Assembly (NCBI GenBank): GCA_000432175.1
Contig: HF989426.1
Location: 1 to 5,002, forward strand
Length of the DNA: 5,002 nucleotides
Direction of reading: 5' to 3'
Source of the DNA: Eubacterium sp. CAG:786
GTDB lineage: Bacteria; Bacillota; Clostridia; Oscillospirales; Ruminococcaceae
Shown: piece by piece, positions 1 through 5,002 of the stretch
How positions within the stretch are numbered: the stretch's first letter is position 1
Layout: every line of letters begins with the position of its first letter
Position numbers and translations under genes: made by a program
The notes under the pieces: generated by a model
Told to the model about the DNA's origin: nothing
Databases searched by the model: none
What the model saw: only the letters and a program-made list of their open reading frames with translations

Positions 1-7
1 TATATGA

Positions 8-109
8 ATTGAGAGAAAAATTCTTGAAAAACGCCAAGAAAATGCATTCGCTAAAATGGCAAATCAGAGAGCTGTATTACCCTATTTCAATATTATAATA
101 AAATATTAA
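8..109 (+). pseudogene. Possible 3' end fragment of an unidentified gene
   Basis: A reading frame of 33 codons is open from just after a TGA at 5-7 to a TAA at 107-109. Its predicted peptide is charged, Lys/Glu/Gln-rich and probably helical in its first half (ILEKRQENAFAKMANQRAV), and ends in IIIKY. There is no convincing ribosome binding site or start codon at the left, although an ATG lies at 56. The amino-acid make-up looks protein-like rather than random, so this may be the C-terminal tail of a gene truncated or frameshifted further left. The family is not recognised. Chance openness of a short AT-rich stretch is a serious alternative. Confidence 0.2.
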
Positions 110-120
110 ATAATTACACG

Positions 121-1436
121 TTAATTGCCGGCTGCAGTGATAAAAATGCTGTTTCTGGTGAATCCGTCACTGCAACAAGTAATACATCTCACGAATCAGA
201 AGAAGCCACAGCCGAGAGCGAATCCAACACATTCTCCATCAAGTACAAGTACTGGTAAGACAACCAGGATGTCCAGGAAGCCCAGGAGCAGACATTCAAA
301 GATAACGACCCAGGCGGTGATGACAACGGCATAACCTTCCTTGATTTAGCAGGTCTGCCAATCTACACAGACGCTTCCGGCAACGAGTACATCATCTCCG
401 GCCGCTCCATCGTCTACCTCCACAACGGCAAAATCTCTAGCAAGGACTTGTACAATCTTCTGAGAAATGAGGGCACAGGCGAACGTCTGTACTACAATAT
501 AGCGGGTTCAGTTGATGAACTTATCAGCGATTTCAAAACTCGTTTAGCAGCCACTGGCAAAAAGCAGATCCTCACATATGATGAGCGTGTTGCTAATGAC
601 AAAGACCCCGAGCTTAAAGACACAACCTATAGATCTTTGTAAACAACATGAGCACGGGTCAGACGACAACACCTGATAACATGATAGAAGTTTCGTCTCT
701 GCTTCCCACTTTTGGCATTGCAGCATATGAGAGCGGTGCTGATGAATACAACTCTGCAATTTATGTACACGCTGCAGGTGCAAGTGATATAAAAATCAAT
801 GTTGTATGGCATAGCGATGGTGTTGACTTTGAATATTCAACAGGCGAGCGTGAGAAAAACATCGGTTTTGATGAAGTGCAGGTTACATCAAGTTCGTTGA
901 AGATGACACCTGAGGCATTGGAACACTATCTTGGCTTTGATGTCGAAGTTTACGATGACTTCATCAATATAGTTACTGATGTCAAGGATATTGCTACTGA
1001 GAACAGTTTCATACCCAGTGATGCAGCATCTTTAGCAGATCCTGCGCTTAATGATCTGGACACTTCCAAGCCAATCGAGCCTCAGCTGCCTGAGACATCA
1101 GAGGCTGCCAAGCCTGACAACACACAGACCAACAAACCGGATGAAAAGCCTGCGACAAAGAATCCAGATGACAAGATTCCAGGCAGCGACCTTACTTATC
1201 AGGACTTCATAGATATCTATGGTTATGAAGTCCCTGACAATGCAATTAATATCACAGAAAATAGTTATGAGCGCGTTGATGAATTTGGCAATGTAGTTGC
1301 CGAAACTTTATCACCCGAAGCGGCAAAGCGTCGTGATGAACTTGACCACGCCATCATGAGCGGTCAAAAAGAACCCGACCTCACCGATGGTGATGAGCAG
1401 CATGCCTCTGATATTTTATCTCAGTTTGGTTTTTGA
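121..1436 (+). pseudogene. Decayed lipoprotein gene (no start, one in-frame stop, one frameshift)
   Basis: Read from 121, the frame begins L-I-A-G-C-S. This is a good lipobox (cysteine codon at 133-135), followed by a Ser/Thr/Glu-rich linker of about 25 residues as in Gram-positive surface lipoproteins. No start codon or hydrophobic signal peptide precedes it: the upstream codons in this frame read through AT-rich sequence back to a TAA at 52-54. The frame is broken by a TAA at 256-258, then stays open with protein-like content (GLPIYTDASGNEYIISGRS and on) to a TAA at 640-642. The next frame opens after a TAG at 630-632 and runs from 633 to 1436. Adding one base to the T run at about 636-638 would fuse the two frames smoothly. 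The ancestral product would have been roughly 440 residues after the lipobox, anchored outside the membrane. The function is unknown, and I recognise no catalytic motif. That it is one gene rather than two is inferred from fused-frame continuity and the lack of a ribosome binding site at 648. Confidence 0.6.
648..1436 (+). CDS. Hypothetical protein, 262 aa (open 3' part of the broken lipoprotein gene)
   Basis: This is the longest intact frame in the left region. It starts at the only available ATG after a TAG at 630-632 and ends with TGA at 1434-1436. No AG-rich ribosome binding site is visible in the 20 bases before the ATG, which argues that it is the C-terminal part of the upstream gene rather than an independent one. 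The product is acidic. Residues 1-120 look globular, with a possible beta-strand-rich segment (AIYVHAAG, IKINVVWHSDGVDFEYS). Residues about 121-180 form a Pro/Asp/Lys/Thr linker typical of exported proteins. Residues 181-262 form a second, mostly helical and charged domain (DLTYQDFIDIYGYEVPD, then PEAAKRRDELDHAIM). There is no signal peptide or membrane segment of its own. The family is not recognised. It is followed at once by a terminator. It may be annotated as a normal CDS, but expression from this start is doubtful. Confidence 0.55.
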   Translation: MSTGQTTTPDNMIEVSSLLPTFGIAAYESGADEYNSAIYVHAAGASDIKINVVWHSDGVDFEYSTGEREKNIGFDEVQVTSSSLKMTPEALEHYLGFDVEVYDDFINIVTDVKDIATENSFIPSDAASLADPALNDLDTSKPIEPQLPETSEAAKPDNTQTNKPDEKPATKNPDDKIPGSDLTYQDFIDIYGYEVPDNAINITENSYERVDEFGNVVAETLSPEAAKRRDELDHAIMSGQKEPDLTDGDEQHASDILSQFGF

Positions 1437-1450
1437 TGTTAACAACAATC

Positions 1451-1483
1451 AAAAAGACCCTAAGTGAATGCTTGGGGTCCTTT
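1451..1483 (+). terminator. Intrinsic terminator after the 648-1436 reading frame
   Basis: A 9-bp stem pairs GACCCTAAG (1456-1464) with CTTGGGGTC (1471-1479), with one G-U wobble and a 6-base loop. It is preceded by AAAAA and followed by C-TTT. The T tract is short, so strength may be moderate. It lies 14 bases after the TGA and closes the upstream transcription unit. Confidence 0.7.
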
Positions 1484-1487
1484 CCTA

Positions 1488-1516
1488 TTGACAATCAAAT
1501 ACAATAATGTTATAAT
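1488..1516 (+). promoter_or_regulatory. Consensus extended -10 promoter
   Basis: TTGACA at 1488-1493 and TATAAT at 1511-1516 are both perfect housekeeping-sigma hexamers with exactly 17 bases between them. A TGT at 1508-1510 adds the extended -10 element. Transcription should begin near 1523. A small inverted repeat, GATAA (1525-1529) with TTATC (1537-1541), lies at the start of the predicted transcript. The promoter begins 5 bases after the preceding terminator's T run. The only reading frame it serves is a 15-codon stub, after which the transcript would run antisense into hpt. Confidence 0.8.
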
Positions 1517-1552
1517 AAACTTATGATAACATTAAATTATCGGAAGTTTATT

Positions 1553-1600
1553 ATGACAGACTATTCTAGTTACTCCACTGAAGAATTGCAGCAGTTATAA
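1553..1600 (+). pseudogene. 15-codon reading frame, possible truncated gene start
   Basis: ATG at 1553 is preceded by GGAAG (1542-1546) at a 6-base spacing and lies about 30 bases after the predicted start site of a consensus promoter. The peptide MTDYSSYSTEELQQL ends at a TAA (1598-1600). It reads like the N-terminus of a longer cytoplasmic protein that was cut off just before the junction with the hpt region. It could also be a short leader peptide or a genuine micro-protein. I cannot name a parent family. Confidence 0.3.
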
Positions 1601-1634
1601 TGTTCGCATGTGCACAATACCCAGTTTTATGCAA

Positions 1635-2174
1635 TCAGTCCGCGCTGTATTCTGCAATGTAAGGCAGATTGCGGTACTTCTCGCCGCAGTCAAGCCCGTA
1701 GCCTATCACGAAATAATCCGGAATGGTGAACAGCGTGGTATCCGCCTTGAAATCCACCACGCGCCTTGACGGCTTGTCCAATAGCGTGACGACTTCCAGT
1801 GAAAGCGGATTTCTCGTTTTAAGCTTCTCGACAACGGCTTTCAGAGTTCTGCCGGTGTCGATTATATCCTCAACGATGATAACGTGGTAGCCGCTGATAT
1901 CCTGGGTGATATCCTTGGTTATCGTTACTTCCCCGCAGGACTCGGTGCCCTCATAGTAGCTTTTAGCGCACATGAAGCCTACCTCGCAGGGGATTTTCAC
2001 CGCACGGCAGAAATCTGCCATGAAAATGAACGCCCCGTTAAGAATGCTGACCAACAGCAGCGGCTTCCCCTGGTATTTTTCGCTTACTTCCCTGCCGACC
2101 TCTGCGACGCGCGCTTTTATTTCCTCTTCCGTGAATATCACGCGTTTGATGTTTTTTGTCAGATCACTGCTCAA
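1635..2174 (-). CDS. hpt: Hypoxanthine phosphoribosyltransferase
   Basis: A 179-residue cytoplasmic purine-salvage enzyme that joins hypoxanthine (often also guanine) to PRPP, giving IMP or GMP and pyrophosphate. Family landmarks are in order: the SILNGAFIF loop at residues 43-51; the flexible loop with the Ser-Tyr pair at about 72-73 (AKSYYEG); the PRPP-binding signature VIIVEDIIDTGRTL at 98-111 with the acidic pair Glu102-Asp103; the base-contacting lysine in LLDKPSRR at about 134; and VIGYGLD at 156-162 with the magnesium-linked Asp162. The length is normal for bacterial Hpt. The start is TTG at 2172-2174, with GGAGG placed 7 bases upstream. The nearby ATG at 2188-2190 is out of frame. The gene lies downstream of the nitroreductase on the same strand, with its own promoter in the 112-base gap. 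No terminator hairpin is seen after its TGA. Confidence 0.96.
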   Translation of the reverse strand: MSSDLTKNIKRVIFTEEEIKARVAEVGREVSEKYQGKPLLLVSILNGAFIFMADFCRAVKIPCEVGFMCAKSYYEGTESCGEVTITKDITQDISGYHVIIVEDIIDTGRTLKAVVEKLKTRNPLSLEVVTLLDKPSRRVVDFKADTTLFTIPDYFVIGYGLDCGEKYRNLPYIAEYSAD

Positions 2175-2181
2175 AATACTT

Positions 2182-2186
2182 CCTCC
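2182..2186 (-). promoter_or_regulatory. Ribosome binding site fixing the TTG start of hpt
   Basis: On the minus strand GGGGAGGAAG precedes the TTG codon, with GGAGG ending 7 bases before it. This spacing supports TTG as the initiator, because no in-frame ATG or GTG lies nearby upstream. Confidence 0.8.
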
Positions 2187-2212
2187 CCATTGGCTGAATA
2201 TAATATAAATAT

Positions 2213-2241
2213 ATTATAGCGCATACCCGGACATTTTTCAA
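2213..2241 (-). promoter_or_regulatory. hpt promoter
   Basis: On the minus strand, TTGAAA (complement of 2236-2241) and TATAAT (complement of 2213-2218) are separated by 17 bases. The predicted start of transcription is near 2206, leaving a short AT-rich leader of about 30 bases before the TTG codon. No riboswitch-like or purine-box structure is evident between them. Confidence 0.75.
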
Positions 2242-2286
2242 GGGCTTTCGACAAAATTAACAAAATTCGTGCGGAATATCGCCTGA

Positions 2287-2805
2287 TCAGACCCTGTACA
2301 CCCAGTTTTCCTTTCTGGGCTTGGGTGCGGGCGGCTCATTCGCGGGGTAGCCGATAATGCAGTTGCCGATGCCCTCGTAATCACCAGTTATCCCAAGCTT
2401 TGTGAGAATTTCCTTTCCCTCCGGCGTCTGGAAAACTTCCTTTGCGCGGTGTATCCAGCACGCGCCAAGTCCTGCGGCATGCGCGGCATTAAGCAGATTG
2501 CCCATGACAAGGCTGCCGTCGTAGAGGTAAGTGCCAACACTCTTGTCCGCGAGCACAACAAGGACCACGGGCGCGCCATAGAACGGGTCGATCTTCGCGC
2601 CCATCACTGCCGCATTCAGCCCGGACAGCTTGTCGCGAACCGCCTTATCCGTGACTTCAATGATGATCGGCGACTGACGGTTCATTCCGGTGGGAGCGTA
2701 GGTCCCTGCGGTGATTATATCGTCGATGAGTTCCTGCGGGGGCATTTCAGGCTTGTATGCCTTGACGCTGGTGCGTGTTGTGAATATTTTCAGTGCTTCG
2801 TTCAT
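2287..2805 (-). CDS. Nitroreductase-family flavoprotein
   Basis: A 172-residue protein of the FMN-dependent NAD(P)H nitroreductase-like family, cytosolic and probably dimeric; the physiological substrate cannot be told from sequence. Visible family features are the N-terminal FMN-phosphate motif RTSVKAYKP (residues 11-19, an R-x-S variant of the usual RRSxRxF), the APTGMNRQSP segment (37-46) with Asn42 and Gln44 as in other members, the GLGACWIHRA segment (112-121), and the C-terminal GYPANEPPAPKPR (152-164). At about 170 residues it belongs to the short single-domain group. I chose the ATG at 2803-2805 because AAAGGAG sits 8 bases upstream. Earlier in-frame codons, including an ATG at 2821-2823, overlap or precede that site and the promoter. 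It stands alone behind a consensus promoter, divergent from tRNA-Ser. No terminator is seen before hpt, so read-through is possible. Confidence 0.92.
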   Translation of the reverse strand: MNEALKIFTTRTSVKAYKPEMPPQELIDDIITAGTYAPTGMNRQSPIIIEVTDKAVRDKLSGLNAAVMGAKIDPFYGAPVVLVVLADKSVGTYLYDGSLVMGNLLNAAHAAGLGACWIHRAKEVFQTPEGKEILTKLGITGDYEGIGNCIIGYPANEPPAPKPRKENWVYRV

Positions 2806-2813
2806 AATGAACA

Positions 2814-2820
2814 CTCCTTT
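2814..2820 (-). promoter_or_regulatory. Ribosome binding site of the nitroreductase gene
   Basis: AAAGGAG on the minus strand lies 8 bases before the ATG at 2803-2805. It rules out the longer in-frame versions that begin at or before 2823, because the predicted transcription start near 2830 and this site leave no room for their own binding site. Confidence 0.85.
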
Positions 2821-2836
2821 CATTGCTTCTAGTCCG

Positions 2837-2865
2837 ATTATACCACCATTGCCGGGAGTTGTCAA
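2837..2865 (-). promoter_or_regulatory. Nitroreductase promoter (perfect consensus, extended -10)
   Basis: On the minus strand TTGACA (complement of 2860-2865) and TATAAT (complement of 2837-2842) are separated by 17 bases, with TGG directly before the -10 giving an extended -10 element. Transcription should start near 2830. The spacer and -35 are spanned by a 7-bp inverted repeat that may be an operator, described separately. Confidence 0.85.
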
Positions 2866-2869
2866 TGGT
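2845..2869. repeat. 7-bp inverted repeat overlapping the nitroreductase promoter
   Basis: ACCATTG (2845-2851) and CAATGGT (2863-2869) are exact inverted copies separated by 11 bases. The repeat covers the -35 hexamer and most of the spacer, so a dimeric regulator bound here would block RNA polymerase. The arms are short, so it could be coincidental. Confidence 0.35.
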
Positions 2870-2927
2870 CACCTGTTTTTCAGAAAAACGTTTTCCGGCG
2901 CTGACTGCAGTTTTTTCCGTTTACTAC

Positions 2928-2956
2928 TTGACAAATCCGAAAAAATAGTGTAGAAT
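2928..2956 (+). promoter_or_regulatory. tRNA-Ser promoter
   Basis: TTGACA at 2928-2933 and TAGAAT at 2951-2956 are separated by 17 bases, and the predicted transcription start near 2963 leaves a leader of about 15 bases before the tRNA. It diverges from the nitroreductase promoter, the two -35 elements being about 60 bases apart. Confidence 0.8.
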
Positions 2957-2977
2957 ATTAATGTTGATTTTACATGT

Positions 2978-3066
2978 GGAGACGTATCGAAGTGGTCATA
3001 ACGGGGCTGACTCGAAATCAGTTAGGGCTTACGCCCCCGCGAGTTCGAATCTCGCCGTCTCCGCCA
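2978..3066 (+). tRNA. tRNA-Ser (anticodon CGA)
   Basis: An 89-base class II tRNA with CCA encoded at 3064-3066. The acceptor stem pairs GGAGACG (2978-2984) with CGTCTCC (3056-3062), followed by discriminator G3063. The anticodon stem (3006-3010 with 3018-3022) closes a 7-base loop, CTCGAAA, with anticodon CGA at 3013-3015, which reads UCG serine codons. A long variable arm has GGGC (3025-3028) paired with GCCC (3033-3036), as expected for tRNA-Ser. The T arm has GCGAG and CTCGC around TTCGAAT (3039-3055). All expected parts are intact, and the gene has its own promoter and terminator. Confidence 0.97.
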
Positions 3067-3067
3067 T

Positions 3068-3107
3068 AAAACAAAAGAACCGCATTGCTGTGCGGTTCTT
3101 TTGTTTT
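3068..3107. terminator. Strong, probably bidirectional terminator after tRNA-Ser
   Basis: A perfect 17-bp stem pairs 3068-3084 with 3091-3107 around a 6-base loop (TTGCTG), beginning one base after the tRNA CCA. The GC-rich core (GAACCGCA) is flanked by A-rich and T-rich arms, so a U tract follows the hairpin on both strands. It should end the tRNA transcript and also transcription arriving on the minus strand from the gene ending at 3169. Confidence 0.92.
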
Positions 3108-3168
3108 TGTCCCCTGCCGTCCAACGTGGCTGCAGTCCACGCCGCCGTATTTTTAACGGTTCAACAGG

Positions 3169-5002
3169 CTATCCTGCCGCGCTGTCAGCTTTCACAGCGA
3201 TATAATGCGGACGGGTGTAGGTATCGCTTATTGCGTCGAAATCGAAAATATAGGATATACCGCTGTCATTATCGGTAATTGTGCAGGCCGTCCCGTCAAC
3301 TGAAAGGTTCTCTGAAAGCATGGCTGTTACCCCGGTCTGGACGCCGTTCACCGCAGAATAATCCCCCATCAGCTGCGGATACATCGTCCCGTCCTTTATC
3401 GCATGGAATACCGCGCGGCAAGTGCCGTCACTGTCGTAATAACGAAGAACTATGATATAATTCTCACCGAACCTGAATGCGCTCATATAATCTGACAATC
3501 TGTCGGTATATATCCAGTAACCACCCTGATTTATATCCAACGGAATGCCATAAATCCCGCTGACAGTGGTTCCGTCATAAAGCGCCACACCGAACTTGGA
3601 GCAGTTTATCATGCCCGGGTGCCCCTCAGGGTCGGCGTTCACGTAATCGCCTACAAGCATTGCAGTACAATTACCGGCAAATTTCGTGTCAAGCAGGACG
3701 TTTCTTGCACCGTCAGCCGCAATCCCCTGTTCCTCCGGCGTCATCTCCGGAATATCCGCACTGCTGTAATCCATGTATCCCGCAATATCTCCGACTTTGA
3801 TGTCAGTCTGTTTCCACTCTCCGTTGCTTCTGGTCAACGTGTAAACCGCAATCATTTCCTTTCCTGTAACCATGTTGCCGACCATGGTACGGAGTACTAT
3901 TTTGTCCGCAGATTTCGAAACGATATATACGGGGTAAAACTCGAACGCGCCGTCATGGTACAGAATATACTGTTCTCCGTTATCATACTCAACATGAAGC
4001 AGAGTTTCCAGGTCAATGCCGTATTCCTGCGCCATTTCGCGGAGCCTGAACACACTCAGGAAGCCTGCTTGCGGCTGTTTCACCTGACTATCCGTTTTAG
4101 TAAACACTGCCGTTCCGCCAACAGAATGGGAAAACAGGACTCCGCCGTTCATCTCCTCAAAGTACATCGTATCAGGGTCTGTGCTGTCCAGCCAGAACAA
4201 CCAGAGGTTATCACCCGCGTTGGCGGTGAAAGCATATACATTGTCGTTCACACGGTAAAAATCCTCAAACCACGGAATGGCTGAATTCGCAAACAGGGTG
4301 CTGCTTTCTGAGTCGTCAATAGTGATTTCCGAATATTTCAGGTTACTGTGTTCTATATCCCATGTTGCGAAGAAGTATTCGCGGAAAATATCGTAGTCAG
4401 TCAGGACTTCCCAATTTTCTGTGCTGACGCGATACCCGTGCGAATCATCGTAAAACGCGCCGATAAGCGACAGCGGGCTGGTTTCCCGGAACAGATACGG
4501 CTCCTGCGTCAGCAGGGAAACTACCTCGCTGCCTGCGCTTTCGGGTATCTCTGCATAAAAAAGGCAGCCGCTCTGCACCCAGTAGAATATAACTTTGCCC
4601 TCTGTCAGGAAATAGTAAAATCCAGAGGTGCCATGATCATAGGTCGTGGCGTCAGGAGTTGAAGCGAGTACCTCACTGAGTTTCTCATCTCCGTTACCGG
4701 TGTAGTCCCACCCGACCGTCAACGTGCCGCCGTCGGAAAGGCCAAATGTGTAGCGCACATTGTTTCCTGCAATGCCCATAGTAAGCGGCGTGAGAAGGTC
4801 GGAGGTCACCGGTTCAAACATTACCGCGTCAGGGCATTTCAGCCGAACAGCCTTTTTAAGCTTTTCCGCTGAATCAAAGCCGCGATACTGCGATGCCCCG
4901 TTATCAGAGGACATATTGCTGTCGATAAGATCCACCCCGCGCGGGCTGGTTTGGTCAAGCGTGATCAGCAGCGCTGCTGCGACAGTGGCAGCCCCTGCAG
5001 CC
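3169..5002 (-). CDS. Large exported or membrane-anchored protein of unknown function (5' end beyond window)
   Basis: The minus-strand frame is open from the window edge to a TAG at 3169-3171, giving about 610 visible residues. The first ones include a hydrophobic run (AATVAAALLITL, encoded near 4957-4992) that looks like a signal peptide or single membrane anchor. The rest is soluble and should lie outside the cytoplasmic membrane. A GTG at 4933-4935 gives a 588-residue version, but it lacks a ribosome binding site and would discard the hydrophobic segment, so the true start is probably beyond the window. The long body is acidic and rich in Gly, Asp, Tyr and Trp, with alternating strand-like segments (for example VRYTFGLSDGGTLTVGWDY, KVIFYWVQSGCLFYAEI, EQYILYHDGAFEFYPVYI). 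This suggests a beta-rich fold, possibly propeller-like, though I find no clean repeat. No catalytic motif or known domain is recognised. It is convergent with tRNA-Ser and shares its terminator. Confidence 0.85.
   Translation of the reverse strand, partial: AAGAATVAAALLITLDQTSPRGVDLIDSNMSSDNGASQYRGFDSAEKLKKAVRLKCPDAVMFEPVTSDLLTPLTMGIAGNNVRYTFGLSDGGTLTVGWDYTGNGDEKLSEVLASTPDATTYDHGTSGFYYFLTEGKVIFYWVQSGCLFYAEIPESAGSEVVSLLTQEPYLFRETSPLSLIGAFYDDSHGYRVSTENWEVLTDYDIFREYFFATWDIEHSNLKYSEITIDDSESSTLFANSAIPWFEDFYRVNDNVYAFTANAGDNLWLFWLDSTDPDTMYFEEMNGGVLFSHSVGGTAVFTKTDSQVKQPQAGFLSVFRLREMAQEYGIDLETLLHVEYDNGEQYILYHDGAFEFYPVYIVSKSADKIVLRTMVGNMVTGKEMIAVYTLTRSNGEWKQTDIKVGDIAGYMDYSSADIPEMTPEEQGIAADGARNVLLDTKFAGNCTAMLVGDYVNADPEGHPGMINCSKFGVALYDGTTVSGIYGIPLDINQGGYWIYTDRLSDYMSAFRFGENYIIVLRYYDSDGTCRAVFHAIKDGTMYPQLMGDYSAVNGVQTGVTAMLSENLSVDGTACTITDNDSGISYIFDFDAISDTYTRPHYIAVKADSAAG

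Noticed and set aside
630..648. Programmed frameshift joining the frames at 642 and 648
   Set aside because: No canonical slippery heptamer lies in the right phase, and the upstream frame is also broken by a TAA at 256 and lacks a start, so mutation is the simpler explanation.
1509..1602. Direct repeat GTTATAAT at 1509-1516 and 1595-1602
   Set aside because: Eight AT-rich bases are expected by chance. The second copy has no matching -35 at proper spacing and no sign of being a target duplication.
2283..2290. CTGATCAG palindrome over the nitroreductase stop codon
   Set aside because: An 8-bp self-complementary sequence with no loop and no T tract is neither a terminator nor a convincing regulatory site.
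2978..3066. tRNA-Ser as the attachment site of an integrated element
   Set aside because: No duplicate of the tRNA 3' end and no integrase gene appear in the window, and both sides of the tRNA look like ordinary chromosome.
3125..3141. Small hairpin CGTGG-CTGCAGT-CCACG between the tRNA terminator and the large minus-strand gene
   Set aside because: The stem is only 5 bp with no T tract on either strand, and the strong terminator at 3068-3107 already serves this gap.
3619..4284. 221-codon plus-strand frame opposite the large unknown gene
   Set aside because: It has no ribosome binding site and an Arg/His/Val-rich composition typical of the antisense shadow of a real gene. The minus-strand frame is nearly three times longer and protein-like throughout.

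Overview
The window looks like a chromosomal segment from a Gram-positive Firmicute, most likely a Clostridia member of the Ruminococcus/Oscillospiraceae type. This is inferred from near-consensus TTGACA-N17-TATAAT promoters, strong AGGAG-type ribosome binding sites, a TTG start on hpt, intrinsic hairpin-plus-T-tract terminators, and a tRNA gene with an encoded CCA end. I cannot assign a genus from sequence alone.

The left third (about 1-1630) is AT-richer and looks decayed. It begins with a short orphan reading frame (8-109) that could be the 3' end of a lost gene. An apparent lipoprotein pseudogene follows (121-1436). It keeps a lipobox (L-I-A-G-C) and a Ser/Thr/Glu-rich linker, but it has lost its start and signal peptide, carries an in-frame TAA at 256, and changes frame near 633-642. 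The remaining open part is 648-1436. A terminator (1451-1483) is followed 5 bases later by an excellent extended -10 promoter (1488-1516). That promoter leads only to a 15-codon reading frame (1553-1600) and then into the 3' end of the convergent hpt gene. This region resembles the worn edge of an accessory or integrated segment.

From about 1635 onward the sequence is GC-richer, intact housekeeping chromosome. On the minus strand lie hpt (purine salvage; 1635-2174) and, upstream of it, a nitroreductase-family flavoprotein gene (2287-2805). Each has its own clear promoter, and there is no obvious terminator between them, so read-through into hpt is possible. Divergent from the nitroreductase is a tRNA-Ser(CGA) gene on the plus strand (2978-3066). 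It has its own promoter and a long perfect hairpin terminator (3068-3107) that should work in both directions.

The right end (3169-5002, minus strand) is one long reading frame. It runs off the window edge and encodes a membrane-anchored or secreted protein of over 600 residues that I do not recognise. Its hydrophobic N-terminal segment lies right at the window boundary.

I found no CRISPR array, insertion sequence, integrase, toxin-antitoxin pair or recognisable defence system. The points most worth following up are the lipoprotein pseudogene, the orphan strong promoter facing hpt, and the large unknown exported protein.
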